Assembly (NCBI GenBank): GCA_944326235.1
Contig: CALVDH010000008.1
Location: 1 to 64,000 of the forward strand
DNA length: 64,000 nucleotides
Reading direction: 5' to 3'
From: an uncultured Bacteroidales bacterium
GTDB lineage: Bacteria > Bacteroidota > Bacteroidia > Bacteroidales > UBA932
Shown here piece after piece: positions 20,503-29,322 of this stretch. A program made the position numbers and the translations under genes. Position 1 is the first letter of the stretch; the number at the start of each line of letters is the position of its first letter. The notes under the pieces are model-generated. The model saw only the letters and a list, made by a program, of their open reading frames with translations, was not told the DNA's origin and ran no database searches.

Positions 20503-20531
20503 CAAATGTAAGAATAATTTGCCTATCTTTG
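20503..20531. promoter_or_regulatory. Divergent -7 elements for the TPR gene and ftsE
   Basis: TACATTTG on the minus strand (20503-20510) serves the TPR gene (ATG at 20486). TATCTTTG on the plus strand (20524-20531) serves ftsE (ATG at 20551). Both match TAnnTTTG exactly. They are separated by only 13 bp, so polymerase binding at one would hinder the other. No strong -33 TTG is seen for either. Confidence 0.55.
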
Positions 20532-20550
20532 TAAGATAAATAACTCTTTC

Positions 20551-21276
20551 ATGGAAGAAAACACAGAGCGTCCCATCATACTTTTCGAGCATACGGATAT
20601 CTGCGCAAGCGGCAATCTGGTGATATCCGATCTCAACATGAGCATAATGCCCGGAGAATTCGTATACATCATCGGCAAAGTGGGCAGCGGCAAGACCTCC
20701 ATCATCCGTACCATTATCGGGGAAAATCCTGTGACCAAGGGCAATGCCGTAGTCGGCGGTTTCAACCTGAGAAAACTGAAAAACAGGCAGATCCCCTATC
20801 TGCGCCGGAAGATAGGCGTCGTATTCCAGGACTTCCAGCTGCTGATGGAAAGATCCGTATACGACAACCTCCGGTTCGTCCTCCGCGCCACCGGCTGGAA
20901 GGACCGCCGCAACATCGACGACCGCATACGCAGGGTACTGGCCGCAGTCGGCATGGAGCATAAGGCGGACAATATGCCTCACCAGCTGTCAGGAGGAGAG
21001 CAGCAGAGAATAGCCATCTCCAGAGCCCTGCTCAACAGTCCGGAAATCATTCTGGCCGACGAGCCTACCGGCAACCTGGACGGAGAGACAGCCTCACAGA
21101 TCATGGACCTGCTCATCAGCATCAACAGGGAGCGCGGTCCGGCCGTAATCATGGTGACGCACAACCAGACCATCTTCCAGCAGTATCCTGCCAGGACATT
21201 CCTGTGCGAGAAACTCTCCTGCACGGAGGTGGAGGACGAGTCGGATATCCAGCTCGATCTGTCCGAGTTCATCTAA
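20551..21276 (+). CDS. ftsE: Cell-division ABC transporter ATP-binding protein FtsE
   Basis: A 241-residue ABC ATPase. Walker A is GKVGSGKTS (42-50), the signature LSGGEQQR starts at 146, and Walker B ends in Asp170-Glu171 followed by PTGNLD. With FtsX it couples ATP hydrolysis to septal wall hydrolases. No ftsX is adjacent, which is common in Bacteroidota. It starts 20 nt after an exact -7 element. nth begins 14 bp after its stop, then xerD overlaps nth, so the three form an operon of division, repair and chromosome resolution genes. Confidence 0.9.
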   Translation: MEENTERPIILFEHTDICASGNLVISDLNMSIMPGEFVYIIGKVGSGKTSIIRTIIGENPVTKGNAVVGGFNLRKLKNRQIPYLRRKIGVVFQDFQLLMERSVYDNLRFVLRATGWKDRRNIDDRIRRVLAAVGMEHKADNMPHQLSGGEQQRIAISRALLNSPEIILADEPTGNLDGETASQIMDLLISINRERGPAVIMVTHNQTIFQQYPARTFLCEKLSCTEVEDESDIQLDLSEFI

Positions 21277-21290
21277 AACTTTCTCAGCAG

Positions 21291-21953
21291 ATGCCCCGCA
21301 CACTTACCATAAACCGGAGATACGCGGCCATTCTGGACTGGTTCGCCGCCAACCGCCCCGCCGTGCAGTCCGAGCTGCACTTCAGAAACGGATACGAACT
21401 GATAGTCTCGGTCATCCTCTCGGCCCAGTGCACCGACAAGCGGGTGAACATGGTCACTCCCGCCCTCTTCGAACGGTACCCGGACCCTGAGGCACTTGCC
21501 TCCGCCGCCTTCGAGGACGTGCTGGCGCTGATACGCTCCGTATCCTACCCCAACAGCAAGGCCCGCCACCTCATAGACATGGCCCGGAAACTGGTCAGCG
21601 ACTTCCATTCCGTGATACCCTCCGACACCGACAGCCTCATGTCCCTGCCCGGAGTCGGCCGCAAGACCGCCAACGTAGTGGCCTCCATCCTCTACGACAA
21701 GCCCGTAATAGCCGTGGACACCCACGTGCTCCGGGTATCCAACCGCCTTGGCCTGTCCAGCGGGAAGACCCCTGACAAAGTCGAGGCCGACCTCGAGAGC
21801 CATATCCCAGTGGAGCAGCGTGCCATCGCCCACCACTGGCTCATCCTCCACGGCCGGTACACCTGCACCGCCCGGAATCCCAAATGCGGGGAATGTCCCC
21901 TCACTGAGTGGTGCGCGTCCTATCCGGCATTGTCCCAAAAGCCAAGACAATGA
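21291..21953 (+). CDS. nth: Endonuclease III
   Basis: A 220-residue HhH-GPD DNA glycosylase/AP lyase that removes oxidised pyrimidines. Catalytic Lys125 is in LPGVGRKTANVV and Asp143 in AVDTHVLR. The [4Fe-4S] ligands are Cys192, Cys199, Cys202 and Cys208 with the usual C-x6-C-x2-C-x5-C spacing. I chose the ATG at 21291 (MPRTLTINRR); the longer in-frame ORF from 21204 overlaps ftsE and adds 29 non-family residues. Its stop overlaps the xerD ATG. Confidence 0.96.
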   Translation: MPRTLTINRRYAAILDWFAANRPAVQSELHFRNGYELIVSVILSAQCTDKRVNMVTPALFERYPDPEALASAAFEDVLALIRSVSYPNSKARHLIDMARKLVSDFHSVIPSDTDSLMSLPGVGRKTANVVASILYDKPVIAVDTHVLRVSNRLGLSSGKTPDKVEADLESHIPVEQRAIAHHWLILHGRYTCTARNPKCGECPLTEWCASYPALSQKPRQ

Positions 21954-22849
21954 CCGACTGGCCCGGCATACTCTCCGACTACCGCTCCTGGCTGCGGATA
22001 GAGCGGTCCCTCTCCCCCAACACGGTGGCCTCCTACCTCAGCGACATCGCCAAGCTCCGGGAGATGTACCCGGAACGCGGACCCGAGACCCTCAGCGGAG
22101 ATGACCTCTCCGCCTTTCTCTCTTCCGAGGTGGAGCACGGCATATCCAAGCGGAGCCAGTCCCGGATGGTCAGTTCCCTGAAAAGTTTCTACGGATTTCT
22201 CGAAATAGAGGGACGGCTGTCCGGTCAGGACGGACGCAACCCCGCCGAGACCATTGACTCCCCGAAAATATCCCGGCACATCCCCACCGTACTGTCGGTA
22301 GAAGAGGTGAAGCGCATCCTCGAATCGGTGGACCTCTCCACCCCGGAAGGACACCGCAACCGGGCCATCCTCGAAGTCCTCTACTCCTGCGGGCTGAGGG
22401 TCAGCGAAGTAGTGTCGCTGCGCATATCCGACCTGTTCCTCGAAGACTCTTTCATCCGGGTCATAGGCAAGGGGGACAAACAGAGACTCGTCCCCATCGG
22501 AGAACCGGCCGCACAAGCCGTGCAGCTGTATCTCTCCCAGACCCGCAGAGCATTCGCATCCAAAAAGGACGAGGACATCCTCTTCCTCAACCGGCGCGGC
22601 GGAAAACTGTCACGTCAGATGGTATTTCTGATAATCAAGCGTCAATGCGAGGCAGCAGGCATCACCAAGGAGATATCCCCCCACACCTTCCGCCACTCCT
22701 TCGCCACCCATCTCGTCGAGAACGGAGCCGACCTCCGCGCCGTGCAGCAGATGCTCGGGCACGAGAGCATACTCACCACCGAGATCTACACCCACATCGA
22801 CTCCCGCAAGTGGCAGCGCACCATCCTCGACCATCATCCCCGCCGATAA
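21950..22849 (+). CDS. xerD: Site-specific tyrosine recombinase XerD
   Basis: A 299-residue tyrosine recombinase with an N-terminal SAM-like core-binding domain (about 1-90) and a catalytic domain. All active-site residues are present: Arg150 in SCGLRVSE, Lys174, His245 and Arg248 in HTFRHSF, His271 in LGHESI, and nucleophile Tyr280 in EIYTHI. Length and conserved motifs fit chromosomal XerC/XerD rather than a phage integrase. It starts at ATGA overlapping the nth stop, so translation is coupled. XerC versus XerD assignment is by overall resemblance. Confidence 0.88.
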   Translation: MTDWPGILSDYRSWLRIERSLSPNTVASYLSDIAKLREMYPERGPETLSGDDLSAFLSSEVEHGISKRSQSRMVSSLKSFYGFLEIEGRLSGQDGRNPAETIDSPKISRHIPTVLSVEEVKRILESVDLSTPEGHRNRAILEVLYSCGLRVSEVVSLRISDLFLEDSFIRVIGKGDKQRLVPIGEPAAQAVQLYLSQTRRAFASKKDEDILFLNRRGGKLSRQMVFLIIKRQCEAAGITKEISPHTFRHSFATHLVENGADLRAVQQMLGHESILTTEIYTHIDSRKWQRTILDHHPRR

Positions 22850-22899
22850 AAACAAAAAAGCCGCAGCCTCAACAGCCACAGCTTCCGCGTGCATCATAA

Positions 22900-23017
22900 G
22901 GTGCGTCAGAATGGGTGAAATGCAAGGAGTTGAGGATCAGGGCGAAGGAGTTTACTTAGGTAAATGACTGAGCCATGAGCCGAAAACGACGCAGCAATTT
23001 GCCCGTTATGACGCGCC
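22900..23017. repeat. 118-bp element with imperfect terminal inverted repeats
   Basis: The left end GGTGCGTCAGAATGGG and the reverse complement of the right end GGCGCGTCATAACGGG match at most positions, and the similarity continues inward (AAATGC versus AAATTGC). The centre holds TTTAC-ttag-GTAAA. The element ends 7 bp before the 3' end of tRNA-Arg(CCT). It has no ORF. It looks like a MITE or REP-type unit, or a structured RNA of unknown class. Confidence 0.6.
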
Positions 23018-23023
23018 GAAGAG

Positions 23024-23095
23024 TAGCCCCAACAGGACTCGAACCTGTATCTAAAGTTTAGGAAACTTCCATTCTATCCCTTGAACTATGGGGCC
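23024..23095 (-). tRNA. tRNA-Arg (anticodon CCT)
   Basis: A full cloverleaf of 72 nt on the minus strand. The acceptor GGCCCCA (23089-23095) pairs with TGGGGCT with one G-U, the anticodon loop is TTCCTAA (anticodon CCT, codon AGG), the T arm is ACAGG-TTCGAGT-CCTGT, and the discriminator is A. CCA is not encoded. It starts 11 bp after the plsX stop and is probably transcribed with it. Confidence 0.94.
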
Positions 23096-23106
23096 GTTCC
23101 AATTTT

Positions 23107-24057
23107 TTAGCGTGCAAATATATTAAAATTTTCGATTAATCCACAATTTAATACATTTTCAGCCTTAAGAATCATATTAGCAATGGCCCGCGGAGTAGAG
23201 CGGCCATGTCCGATAATCACTGTGGAAGAGACACCGAGGACCGGTGTACCGCCGTATTCCTCGTAGTTGAAACGGTCGATATACGGGTCGTGGATGCCGC
23301 GGGCCGAGGCTACCTCATAGAAGCCCTCGGCCTGCTTGAGGAAGATGTTGCCGGTAAAACCGTCGGTGACCACCACATCAGTGCGGTCAGTGGTGAACAG
23401 CGTGTCCGGCTCGATATTGCCGACGAAGCGGTATTCCTGGACCTCCGACATCAGGCGCCAGGCCTCGCGGACGATTATATGTCCCTTGCCGCTTTCTCCA
23501 CCGATATTGAGCAGGGCCACCCGCGGCTCCCGGACTCCGAAAACCGAACGGGCATAGACGCTGCCCAGCCAGGCAAAATGGCAGTACTGCTCCGGCCGGC
23601 ACTCAGCATTGAAACCCACATCCAGCAGCAGAATCCGCTGGCCCGACAACCCCGGAAGCTCCACGGAGATACAGGGGCGGTGAACTCCGTGCACCAGGCT
23701 CAGCCGGGTACAGCAGGCCGTCATCATAGCCCCGGTATTGCCCGTGCCGGCGAAAGCATCTATCTCCCCCGAAGCCAGCATATCAAAGCCGCGGACCAGG
23801 GAAGACTGCGTCTTTCTGGTTACCGACATTGCCGGATGGTCCGCGAAAGTAATCCGGTCAGGACAATGCACTATAACAAAATTACCGGGGCTGCAACCCA
23901 TACGGTCACAGGCTCCGGTAATAGCCTTCTCATCTCCGAAGAGATACACCTCGAATCCGCCTCCGCTCCTTTCGAGCGCCTCCAGCGCTCCGGAGACCTC
24001 ATTGCCCGGGGCGAAATCGCCTCCCATGGCGTCAAGGCCGATTCTCAGCTTCCTCAC
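23107..24057 (-). CDS. plsX: Phosphate acyltransferase PlsX
   Basis: A 316-residue PlsX, which converts acyl-ACP to acyl-phosphate for PlsY in phospholipid synthesis. Family motifs are RIGLDAMGGDFAPG at the start, TGAMMTA in the middle, and VVTDGFTGNIFLK near the C-terminus. Length is normal. It is 6 bp downstream of rpmF, in the conserved order DUF177-rpmF-plsX, but fabH does not follow: tRNA-Arg(CCT) lies there instead. Confidence 0.96.
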   Translation of the reverse strand: MRKLRIGLDAMGGDFAPGNEVSGALEALERSGGGFEVYLFGDEKAITGACDRMGCSPGNFVIVHCPDRITFADHPAMSVTRKTQSSLVRGFDMLASGEIDAFAGTGNTGAMMTACCTRLSLVHGVHRPCISVELPGLSGQRILLLDVGFNAECRPEQYCHFAWLGSVYARSVFGVREPRVALLNIGGESGKGHIIVREAWRLMSEVQEYRFVGNIEPDTLFTTDRTDVVVTDGFTGNIFLKQAEGFYEVASARGIHDPYIDRFNYEEYGGTPVLGVSSTVIIGHGRSTPRAIANMILKAENVLNCGLIENFNIFAR

Positions 24058-24063
24058 GCAGAC

Positions 24064-24246
24064 TTACTCTACGTTCTTCTCTACCATCAGACGTCCGCGA
24101 TAGTAGCCGCACTCAGGGCATACGCGGTGATACAGTACTGTGGCTCCGCAGTTGGAGCAAGTGGAAAGTGCGGGGAGAGTCAGTTTGTCATGAGTTCTGC
24201 GTTTGTCCCTGCGCTGCTTTGAAAGTTTGTGTTTGGGATGTGCCAT
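24064..24246 (-). CDS. rpmF: 50S ribosomal protein L32
   Basis: A 60-residue bL32 with the N-terminus MAHPKHKLSKQRRDKRRTHD and four zinc-binding cysteines in CSNCGATVLYH and CPECGYYRGR. It lies between the DUF177 gene (23 bp upstream) and plsX (6 bp downstream), a widely conserved arrangement. Confidence 0.97.
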   Translation of the reverse strand: MAHPKHKLSKQRRDKRRTHDKLTLPALSTCSNCGATVLYHRVCPECGYYRGRLMVEKNVE

Positions 24247-24269
24247 CTTATTCTAAATTTTAATTATTT

Positions 24270-24722
24270 CTATTTTAAAATATCTTTCAGCTTTTCCATC
24301 ATCACGGGGTCACATTCTCCCTCGGGATGAACCTTCTTTATCGGGAGGCTGAGATTGACATAGTCGTAAATAATCTGACCTAAGTCTATCTCCGAAGAAC
24401 TGCCGTCAAGGAGTATCACCTCGTCCGAGACTCCCTCCTCCGCATCCTCCGCGTATGAGGAGAACATCACCGAGAAAGGCACCTGAATATCCACCGGAAT
24501 CTTCAGGTCCGCGAGGCATCTGTCGCACTTCACCGTCACGTCCCCTGTAATACCGAGATCGAGGCTCATACGGCCCGGTTCCTTGGTTATCAGGGCATTG
24601 ACATCCAACTCAGCATCCGAGACTGTATCGCTCTCGTATGCCTCGAAGAAACTCCCGTCTACCTTGAAGTGGAACGGATGCTCTCCGTTTGAAAGCCCGC
24701 GTATCCCTATCTTGCAATTCAT
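24270..24722 (-). CDS. DUF177 (YceD-like) protein
   Basis: A 150-residue DUF177 protein with the family cysteine pair in KCDRCLADL and the acidic block that follows. YceD proteins are linked to 23S rRNA accumulation and are almost always next to rpmF, as here. The C-terminus CDPVMMEKLKDI fits the family. It has an exact -7 element (24743-24750) 20 nt upstream and heads the DUF177-rpmF-plsX-tRNA transcript. Confidence 0.88.
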   Translation of the reverse strand: MNCKIGIRGLSNGEHPFHFKVDGSFFEAYESDTVSDAELDVNALITKEPGRMSLDLGITGDVTVKCDRCLADLKIPVDIQVPFSVMFSSYAEDAEEGVSDEVILLDGSSSEIDLGQIIYDYVNLSLPIKKVHPEGECDPVMMEKLKDILK

Positions 24723-24742
24723 TTCCCGACAATTAAGGGCGG

Positions 24743-24750
24743 CAAAGATA
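24743..24750 (-). promoter_or_regulatory. DUF177-rpmF-plsX promoter -7 element
   Basis: TATCTTTG on the minus strand, 20 nt before the DUF177 ATG. No clear TTG at 19-21 nt upstream. Confidence 0.55.
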
Positions 24751-24788
24751 TAAAATTTTTCAATATTCCGAAATTGTTTTGGACTTTT

Positions 24789-26591
24789 TTATTGCATTCT
24801 CCTGCGCTTTCTCTCGTTCTCGTCCAAAATAATCTTCCTCAGACGCATGAAGTGAGGAGTCACCTCCACCAGCTCGTCCTCCTGGATATACTCCAGAGCC
24901 TCCTCGAGGGAGAACTTGATGGGAGGCGGCAGCATCACCTTCTCGTCGGAGCCGGATGCCCTCATATTGGTCAGTTTCTTGGTCTTGCAGATGTTGATGG
25001 CCAGATCGCTCGCCCTGGTGTGCTCGCCGACCACCTGACCGGCATAGATCTCCTCGCCCGGATCGATGAAGAAGCGGCCGCGGTCCTGGAGCTTATCCAT
25101 GGCGTAAGCCACTGAGAGACCGGTCTCGAGGGAGACGAGGGAGCCGTTGTTGCGCTTCTCTATCTCGCCCTTGTACGGCTCGTAACCCTTGAAGCGGTGG
25201 GCCACTACGGCCTCGCCCTGTGTGGCGGTCATCAGGTTGCTCCTCAGACCTATCAGACCCCTCGAAGGAATGTCGAACTCCAGATGGGCCCTGTCCCCGC
25301 GGGTCTCCATGTGGGTCAGGGAGGCCTTGCGGCGGGTGGATATCTCGATGGCCTTGCCTACCATGTCCTCGGGCAGGTCGATGGTCAGCAGCTCTATGGG
25401 TTCGCAGCGTACTCCGTTGATATTCTTGTCGATGACCTTGGGCTGGCCGACCTGCAGCTCGAAGCCCTCGCGGCGCATCGTCTCGATAAGGATCGACAGA
25501 TGCAGCACACCTCGGCCGTACACTATAAAGGAATCAGCGCCTAAGCCGGGCTTTACCCTCAGCGCCAGGTTCTTCTCCAACTCCTTCTCCAGGCGCTCTT
25601 TCAGATGCCTCGAGGTCACGTACTTGCCGTCGCGCCCAAAGAAAGGGGAATCGTTGATGGTAAACAGCATGCTCATTGTAGGCTCGTCCACGGTGATGGG
25701 CGGCAGAGCCTCCGGATTCTCGAAATCGGCCACCGTATCGCCTATCTCGAAGTCCTCTAAACCGACTACAGCGCAGATATCCCCGCACTCCACCTTCTCG
25801 GCGCTCTTCTTCTCGAGTCCCTGGAATACCATCAGGTCCTTGATCTTCTGCTTCTCAACCGTGCCGTCCTTCTTGCAGAGGGAGATCTGCATGCCGGCCG
25901 TCAGGGCTCCGCGGCTGACCCTGCCCACCGCGATACGTCCCACGTAGGGCGAATATTCGAGGGAGGAAATCAGCATCTGAGGTGTACCCTCCACATACTT
26001 GGGCGCCGGTATCTCAGCCACGATAGTGTCCAGCAGAGGGATGATGTCACCCGTGGGCTTGCGCCAGTCCAGGGACATCCAGCCCTGCTTGGCACTGCCG
26101 TAGACGGTCTTGAAGTCCAGCTGCTCCTCAGTGGCGTTGAGCGAGAACATCAGGTCGAATACCTGCTCGTTGACCTCGTCGGGACGGCAGTTGGGCTTGT
26201 CCACCTTGTTGATCACCACGATAGGCTTCTTGCCCATCTCTATGGCCTTCTGCAGCACGAAGCGGGTCTGCGGCATGGTGCCCTCGAAGGCATCCACCAG
26301 CAGCAGCACTCCGTCCGTCATGTTGAGCACCCTCTCGACCTCGCCTCCGAAATCGGCGTGGCCCGGAGTGTCTATGATATTGATCTTGATGCCCTTGTAC
26401 GGCACCGATACGTTCTTGGCGAGGATAGTGATACCTCTCTCACGCTCCAGATCGTTGTTGTCCAGAATCAGGTCGCCCCCGTGCTTTCCGTCCTCCCGGA
26501 CGAGCTTCGCCTGATATATCATTCTGTCCACCAGAGTGGTCTTACCGTGGTCGACATGGGCGATGATGGCTATATTTCTTACGTTTTGCAT
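24789..26591 (-). CDS. typA: Translational GTPase TypA/BipA
   Basis: A 600-residue GTPase of the EF-G group that binds ribosomes and helps 50S assembly and stress adaptation. G motifs are AHVDHGKTTL (G1), the GITI switch, DTPGHADFGG (G3) and NKVD (G4). Domains 2, 3 and 5 and the TypA-specific C-terminal domain follow, ending near PHFMRLRKIILDENERKRR. Length is typical. Its -7 element is at 26602-26609 and faces that of guaA. Confidence 0.96.
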   Translation of the reverse strand: MQNVRNIAIIAHVDHGKTTLVDRMIYQAKLVREDGKHGGDLILDNNDLERERGITILAKNVSVPYKGIKINIIDTPGHADFGGEVERVLNMTDGVLLLVDAFEGTMPQTRFVLQKAIEMGKKPIVVINKVDKPNCRPDEVNEQVFDLMFSLNATEEQLDFKTVYGSAKQGWMSLDWRKPTGDIIPLLDTIVAEIPAPKYVEGTPQMLISSLEYSPYVGRIAVGRVSRGALTAGMQISLCKKDGTVEKQKIKDLMVFQGLEKKSAEKVECGDICAVVGLEDFEIGDTVADFENPEALPPITVDEPTMSMLFTINDSPFFGRDGKYVTSRHLKERLEKELEKNLALRVKPGLGADSFIVYGRGVLHLSILIETMRREGFELQVGQPKVIDKNINGVRCEPIELLTIDLPEDMVGKAIEISTRRKASLTHMETRGDRAHLEFDIPSRGLIGLRSNLMTATQGEAVVAHRFKGYEPYKGEIEKRNNGSLVSLETGLSVAYAMDKLQDRGRFFIDPGEEIYAGQVVGEHTRASDLAINICKTKKLTNMRASGSDEKVMLPPPIKFSLEEALEYIQEDELVEVTPHFMRLRKIILDENERKRRRMQ

Positions 26592-26601
26592 ATTCGGGGC
26601 G

Positions 26602-26630
26602 CAAAATTAATTGAAATTTATTTACATTTG
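26602..26630. promoter_or_regulatory. Divergent -7 elements for typA and guaA
   Basis: TAATTTTG on the minus strand (26602-26609) for typA and TACATTTG on the plus strand (26623-26630) for guaA. Both fit TAnnTTTG exactly, only 13 bp apart. Neither has a clear -33 TTG at the preferred distance. Confidence 0.5.
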
Positions 26631-26670
26631 CACCCTGACATTAAATTTTAACAGTAACCCACCACACACC

Positions 26671-28272
26671 ATGACGGAGAAGATCATAATCCTCGATTTC
26701 GGCTCACAGGTCACCCAGCTTATCGGCCGCAGACTCAGGGAGCTGAACGTTTATTGCGAAATCCATCCATTCAACAGGATACCCGCCCTCGACGACAGCG
26801 TCCGCGGCGTGGTACTCTCGGGCAGCCCCTGGTCCGTCCGCGACCCGAAGGCCCCCTCCCCCGATCTCTCCGGCATCAAGGGACGCTTCCCCATGCTCTG
26901 CATATGCTACGGCGCCCAGTACATCGCCCACCGCTACGGCGGGGAGGTCAATCCCTCCATCGCCCGTGAGTACGGCCGCGCCATCATGCATATCAAGGAA
27001 CAATGCCCCCTGTTCGAGGGCATTCCCTCCGACTCGCAGGTCTGGATGTCTCACGGCGACACCATCGCACGTCTCCCCGAAGGAGCGGAGGTAATAGCCT
27101 CCACCGACGACGTGGCCAACGCCGCCTACCATATAAAAGGTGAGCAGACCTGGTGCGTCCAGTTCCACCCGGAGGTCTATCATTCGGCCTACGGGCCTCA
27201 GATTCTGGAGAACTTCGCCATGCGCATCTGCGGCTGCAAGGGCGACTGGACCCCCGCCTCCTTCATTGAAAGTTCCATCGAGTCCCTCAGGGAGAAAATA
27301 GGTCAGGACAATGTCATCCTCGGCCTCTCAGGCGGAGTCGACTCCTCCGTGGCGGCTGTCCTGCTGCACAGGGCCATCGGACGGCAGCTGCACTGCATCT
27401 TCGTCAACAACGGGCTGCTGCGCAAGGACGAGTACGAGTCCGTGCTGGCCTCCTACCAGGACATGGGCCTCAACGTACGCGGAGTGGACGCCACCGAGCT
27501 CTTCCTAAAGGCCCTCGAGGGCATATCCGACCCCGAGGCCAAGCGCAAGGCCATCGGCCGCACCTTCATCGAGGTCTTCGACGCGGAGGCACACAAGATA
27601 GAAAACGCATCCTGGCTTGCCCAGGGCACCATATATCCGGACGTGATAGAATCCACCTCCGTCAACGGTCCCTCACAGACCATCAAGTCCCACCACAACG
27701 TAGGCGGTCTTCCGGAGGAAATGAACCTTAAGATCGTCGAGCCCCTACGCTCCCTCTTCAAGGACGAGGTCCGCCGCGTAGGCCGCGCCCTCGGCATCAA
27801 GAACTCCCTCATCTCCCGCCATCCCTTCCCCGGCCCCGGCCTTGGCATCAGGGTGCTCGGCGAGGTGACCCGCGAGAAACTGGAGATACTGCGCAACGCC
27901 GACGCCATCTACATCGACGCCCTCCGCTCCACCCCGGCCCCAGAAGGCTGGCAGCCCGCATCCGGAGCAGCGGCCACAGGCGGCACAGAGACAGGTGAGG
28001 GCTTCCTGACCCTCTACGACTGCATCTGGCAGGCCGGAACGATCCTCCCTCCCGTACGCAGCGTGGGAGTCATGGGCGACGAGCGCACCTACGAGTACAC
28101 CATCGCCCTCAGGGCAGTGGTCTCCACCGACGGCATGACCGCCGACTGGGTACACCTCCCCTACGACTTCCTGGCAAAAGTCTCCAACGACATCATAAAC
28201 AAAGTGCGGGGAGTGAACCGCGTCGTCTACGACATCTCGTCCAAGCCCCCCGCAACTATCGAGTGGGAGTAA
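26671..28272 (+). CDS. guaA: GMP synthase (glutamine-hydrolysing)
   Basis: A 533-residue GuaA that aminates XMP to GMP. The class I glutamine amidotransferase has Cys79 in CICYGAQ with His166 and Glu168 in FHPEV. The ATP pyrophosphatase has the P-loop LSGGVDSS (219-226). The C-terminal dimerisation domain ends in [11 protein letters not shown]. The start at 26671 ([11 protein letters not shown]) is preferred over an upstream ATG. An extra segment of about 25 residues rich in G, A, T, P and E (around 420-446) interrupts the dimerisation domain between ALR and LYD. The 3' end stops 4 bp from a convergent gene. Confidence 0.95.
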   Translation: MTEKIIILDFGSQVTQLIGRRLRELNVYCEIHPFNRIPALDDSVRGVVLSGSPWSVRDPKAPSPDLSGIKGRFPMLCICYGAQYIAHRYGGEVNPSIAREYGRAIMHIKEQCPLFEGIPSDSQVWMSHGDTIARLPEGAEVIASTDDVANAAYHIKGEQTWCVQFHPEVYHSAYGPQILENFAMRICGCKGDWTPASFIESSIESLREKIGQDNVILGLSGGVDSSVAAVLLHRAIGRQLHCIFVNNGLLRKDEYESVLASYQDMGLNVRGVDATELFLKALEGISDPEAKRKAIGRTFIEVFDAEAHKIENASWLAQGTIYPDVIESTSVNGPSQTIKSHHNVGGLPEEMNLKIVEPLRSLFKDEVRRVGRALGIKNSLISRHPFPGPGLGIRVLGEVTREKLEILRNADAIYIDALRSTPAPEGWQPASGAAATGGTETGEGFLTLYDCIWQAGTILPPVRSVGVMGDERTYEYTIALRAVVSTDGMTADWVHLPYDFLAKVSNDIINKVRGVNRVVYDISSKPPATIEWE

Positions 28273-28276
28273 ATTC

Positions 28277-29221
28277 CTACTTGCCGCTCTCCAGGAAGGT
28301 GCGGATATTCTCCTCGAGGACTTCCACCAGACGGATACGGGCCTCTATGCTGGTCCAGCCGATGTGCGGTGAGAGAATCAGCTTAGAAGGGTCCTTGACT
28401 CCTGCTATGTAAGGATGGTCTATGGGCAGAGGCTCGGTCTCGAAGGTATCGACCGCTGCTCCGGCTATCAGGCCGTCGTTGAGGGCGCGTACCAAGTCGT
28501 TCTCATTGATGATACCGCCGCGGGAGCAGTTGACGATGTAGGCTCCGGGCTTCATCCGGCCCAGTTCCGCGTATGTAATAAGGTCCTTTGTCTTAGGATT
28601 CAGAGGGCAGTTGACCGACACCACATCGCTTCCGCCCAGCAGCTCCTCAAGACTCACACAGGGATAGGTCCTGCAGTGTCCGGTACCGGAAGTAGAGTAG
28701 TAAGACACCTCCATTCCGAAGGCCGTAGCCAGCTCCGCTACCCGCGAACCGATATTGCCCATGCCGATGACACCCGTCTTCTTGCCCTTGAGTTCCCAGA
28801 AGGGATTCAGCACATCGGAGAACATCCCGCTGCGGGAGTACCGTCCGTCGTGGCAGATCTCATTGAAATACATCCCGTGTCCCACCATATTGAGGATGTG
28901 CATGAAGCACACCTGGGCCACGCTCTCCGTCGAGTACGCCGGTACGTTCTTGACCGGTATACCCTTGGAGGCTGCATAGTCCACGTCCACGCAGTTGACT
29001 CCGGTAGCCGCCACGCAGATCAGCTTCAGGTTGCGGGCCGCGTCGATCTCGTCCCGGTAGACCTTCACCTTGTTGGTTATCACGATATCGCAGTCAGCCA
29101 CCCTTGAAGCGGCCTCACCCTGCTTGGTAGCATCATAAAACACCGTCTCTCCGAACTGCCTGAGTCCGTCCAAAGAGACATCCTTGCCGACAGTAGCGGC
29201 ATCCAGGAAAACTATCTTCAT
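28277..29221 (-). CDS. D-2-hydroxyacid dehydrogenase (glycerate dehydrogenase-like)
   Basis: A 314-residue NAD-dependent D-isomer-specific 2-hydroxyacid dehydrogenase. The nucleotide-binding motif GMGNIG is at 153-158. Catalytic Arg234 is in NCSRGG, Glu263 in DTFETEP, and His286 in SPHIGWTS. The HIGW pattern and overall length fit glycerate/hydroxypyruvate reductase-like members, but the substrate cannot be fixed. Monocistronic, convergent with guaA. Confidence 0.85.
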   Translation of the reverse strand: MKIVFLDAATVGKDVSLDGLRQFGETVFYDATKQGEAASRVADCDIVITNKVKVYRDEIDAARNLKLICVAATGVNCVDVDYAASKGIPVKNVPAYSTESVAQVCFMHILNMVGHGMYFNEICHDGRYSRSGMFSDVLNPFWELKGKKTGVIGMGNIGSRVAELATAFGMEVSYYSTSGTGHCRTYPCVSLEELLGGSDVVSVNCPLNPKTKDLITYAELGRMKPGAYIVNCSRGGIINENDLVRALNDGLIAGAAVDTFETEPLPIDHPYIAGVKDPSKLILSPHIGWTSIEARIRLVEVLEENIRTFLESGK

Positions 29222-29287
29222 ACAGTTGTCAGTTTAAAATTCTGTAGCAAATTTAGAATCTTTGACGATTTCTTCCAATATTCTGCG

Positions 29288-29295
29288 TATCTTTG
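29288..29295 (+). promoter_or_regulatory. -7 element of the LamG-like membrane gene
   Basis: TATCTTTG, 27 nt before the ATG at 29323. A TTTG lies 23 nt upstream, longer than usual. Confidence 0.5.
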
Positions 29296-29322
29296 TAAAG
29301 ATATCATTCTAAACTATCAAAC

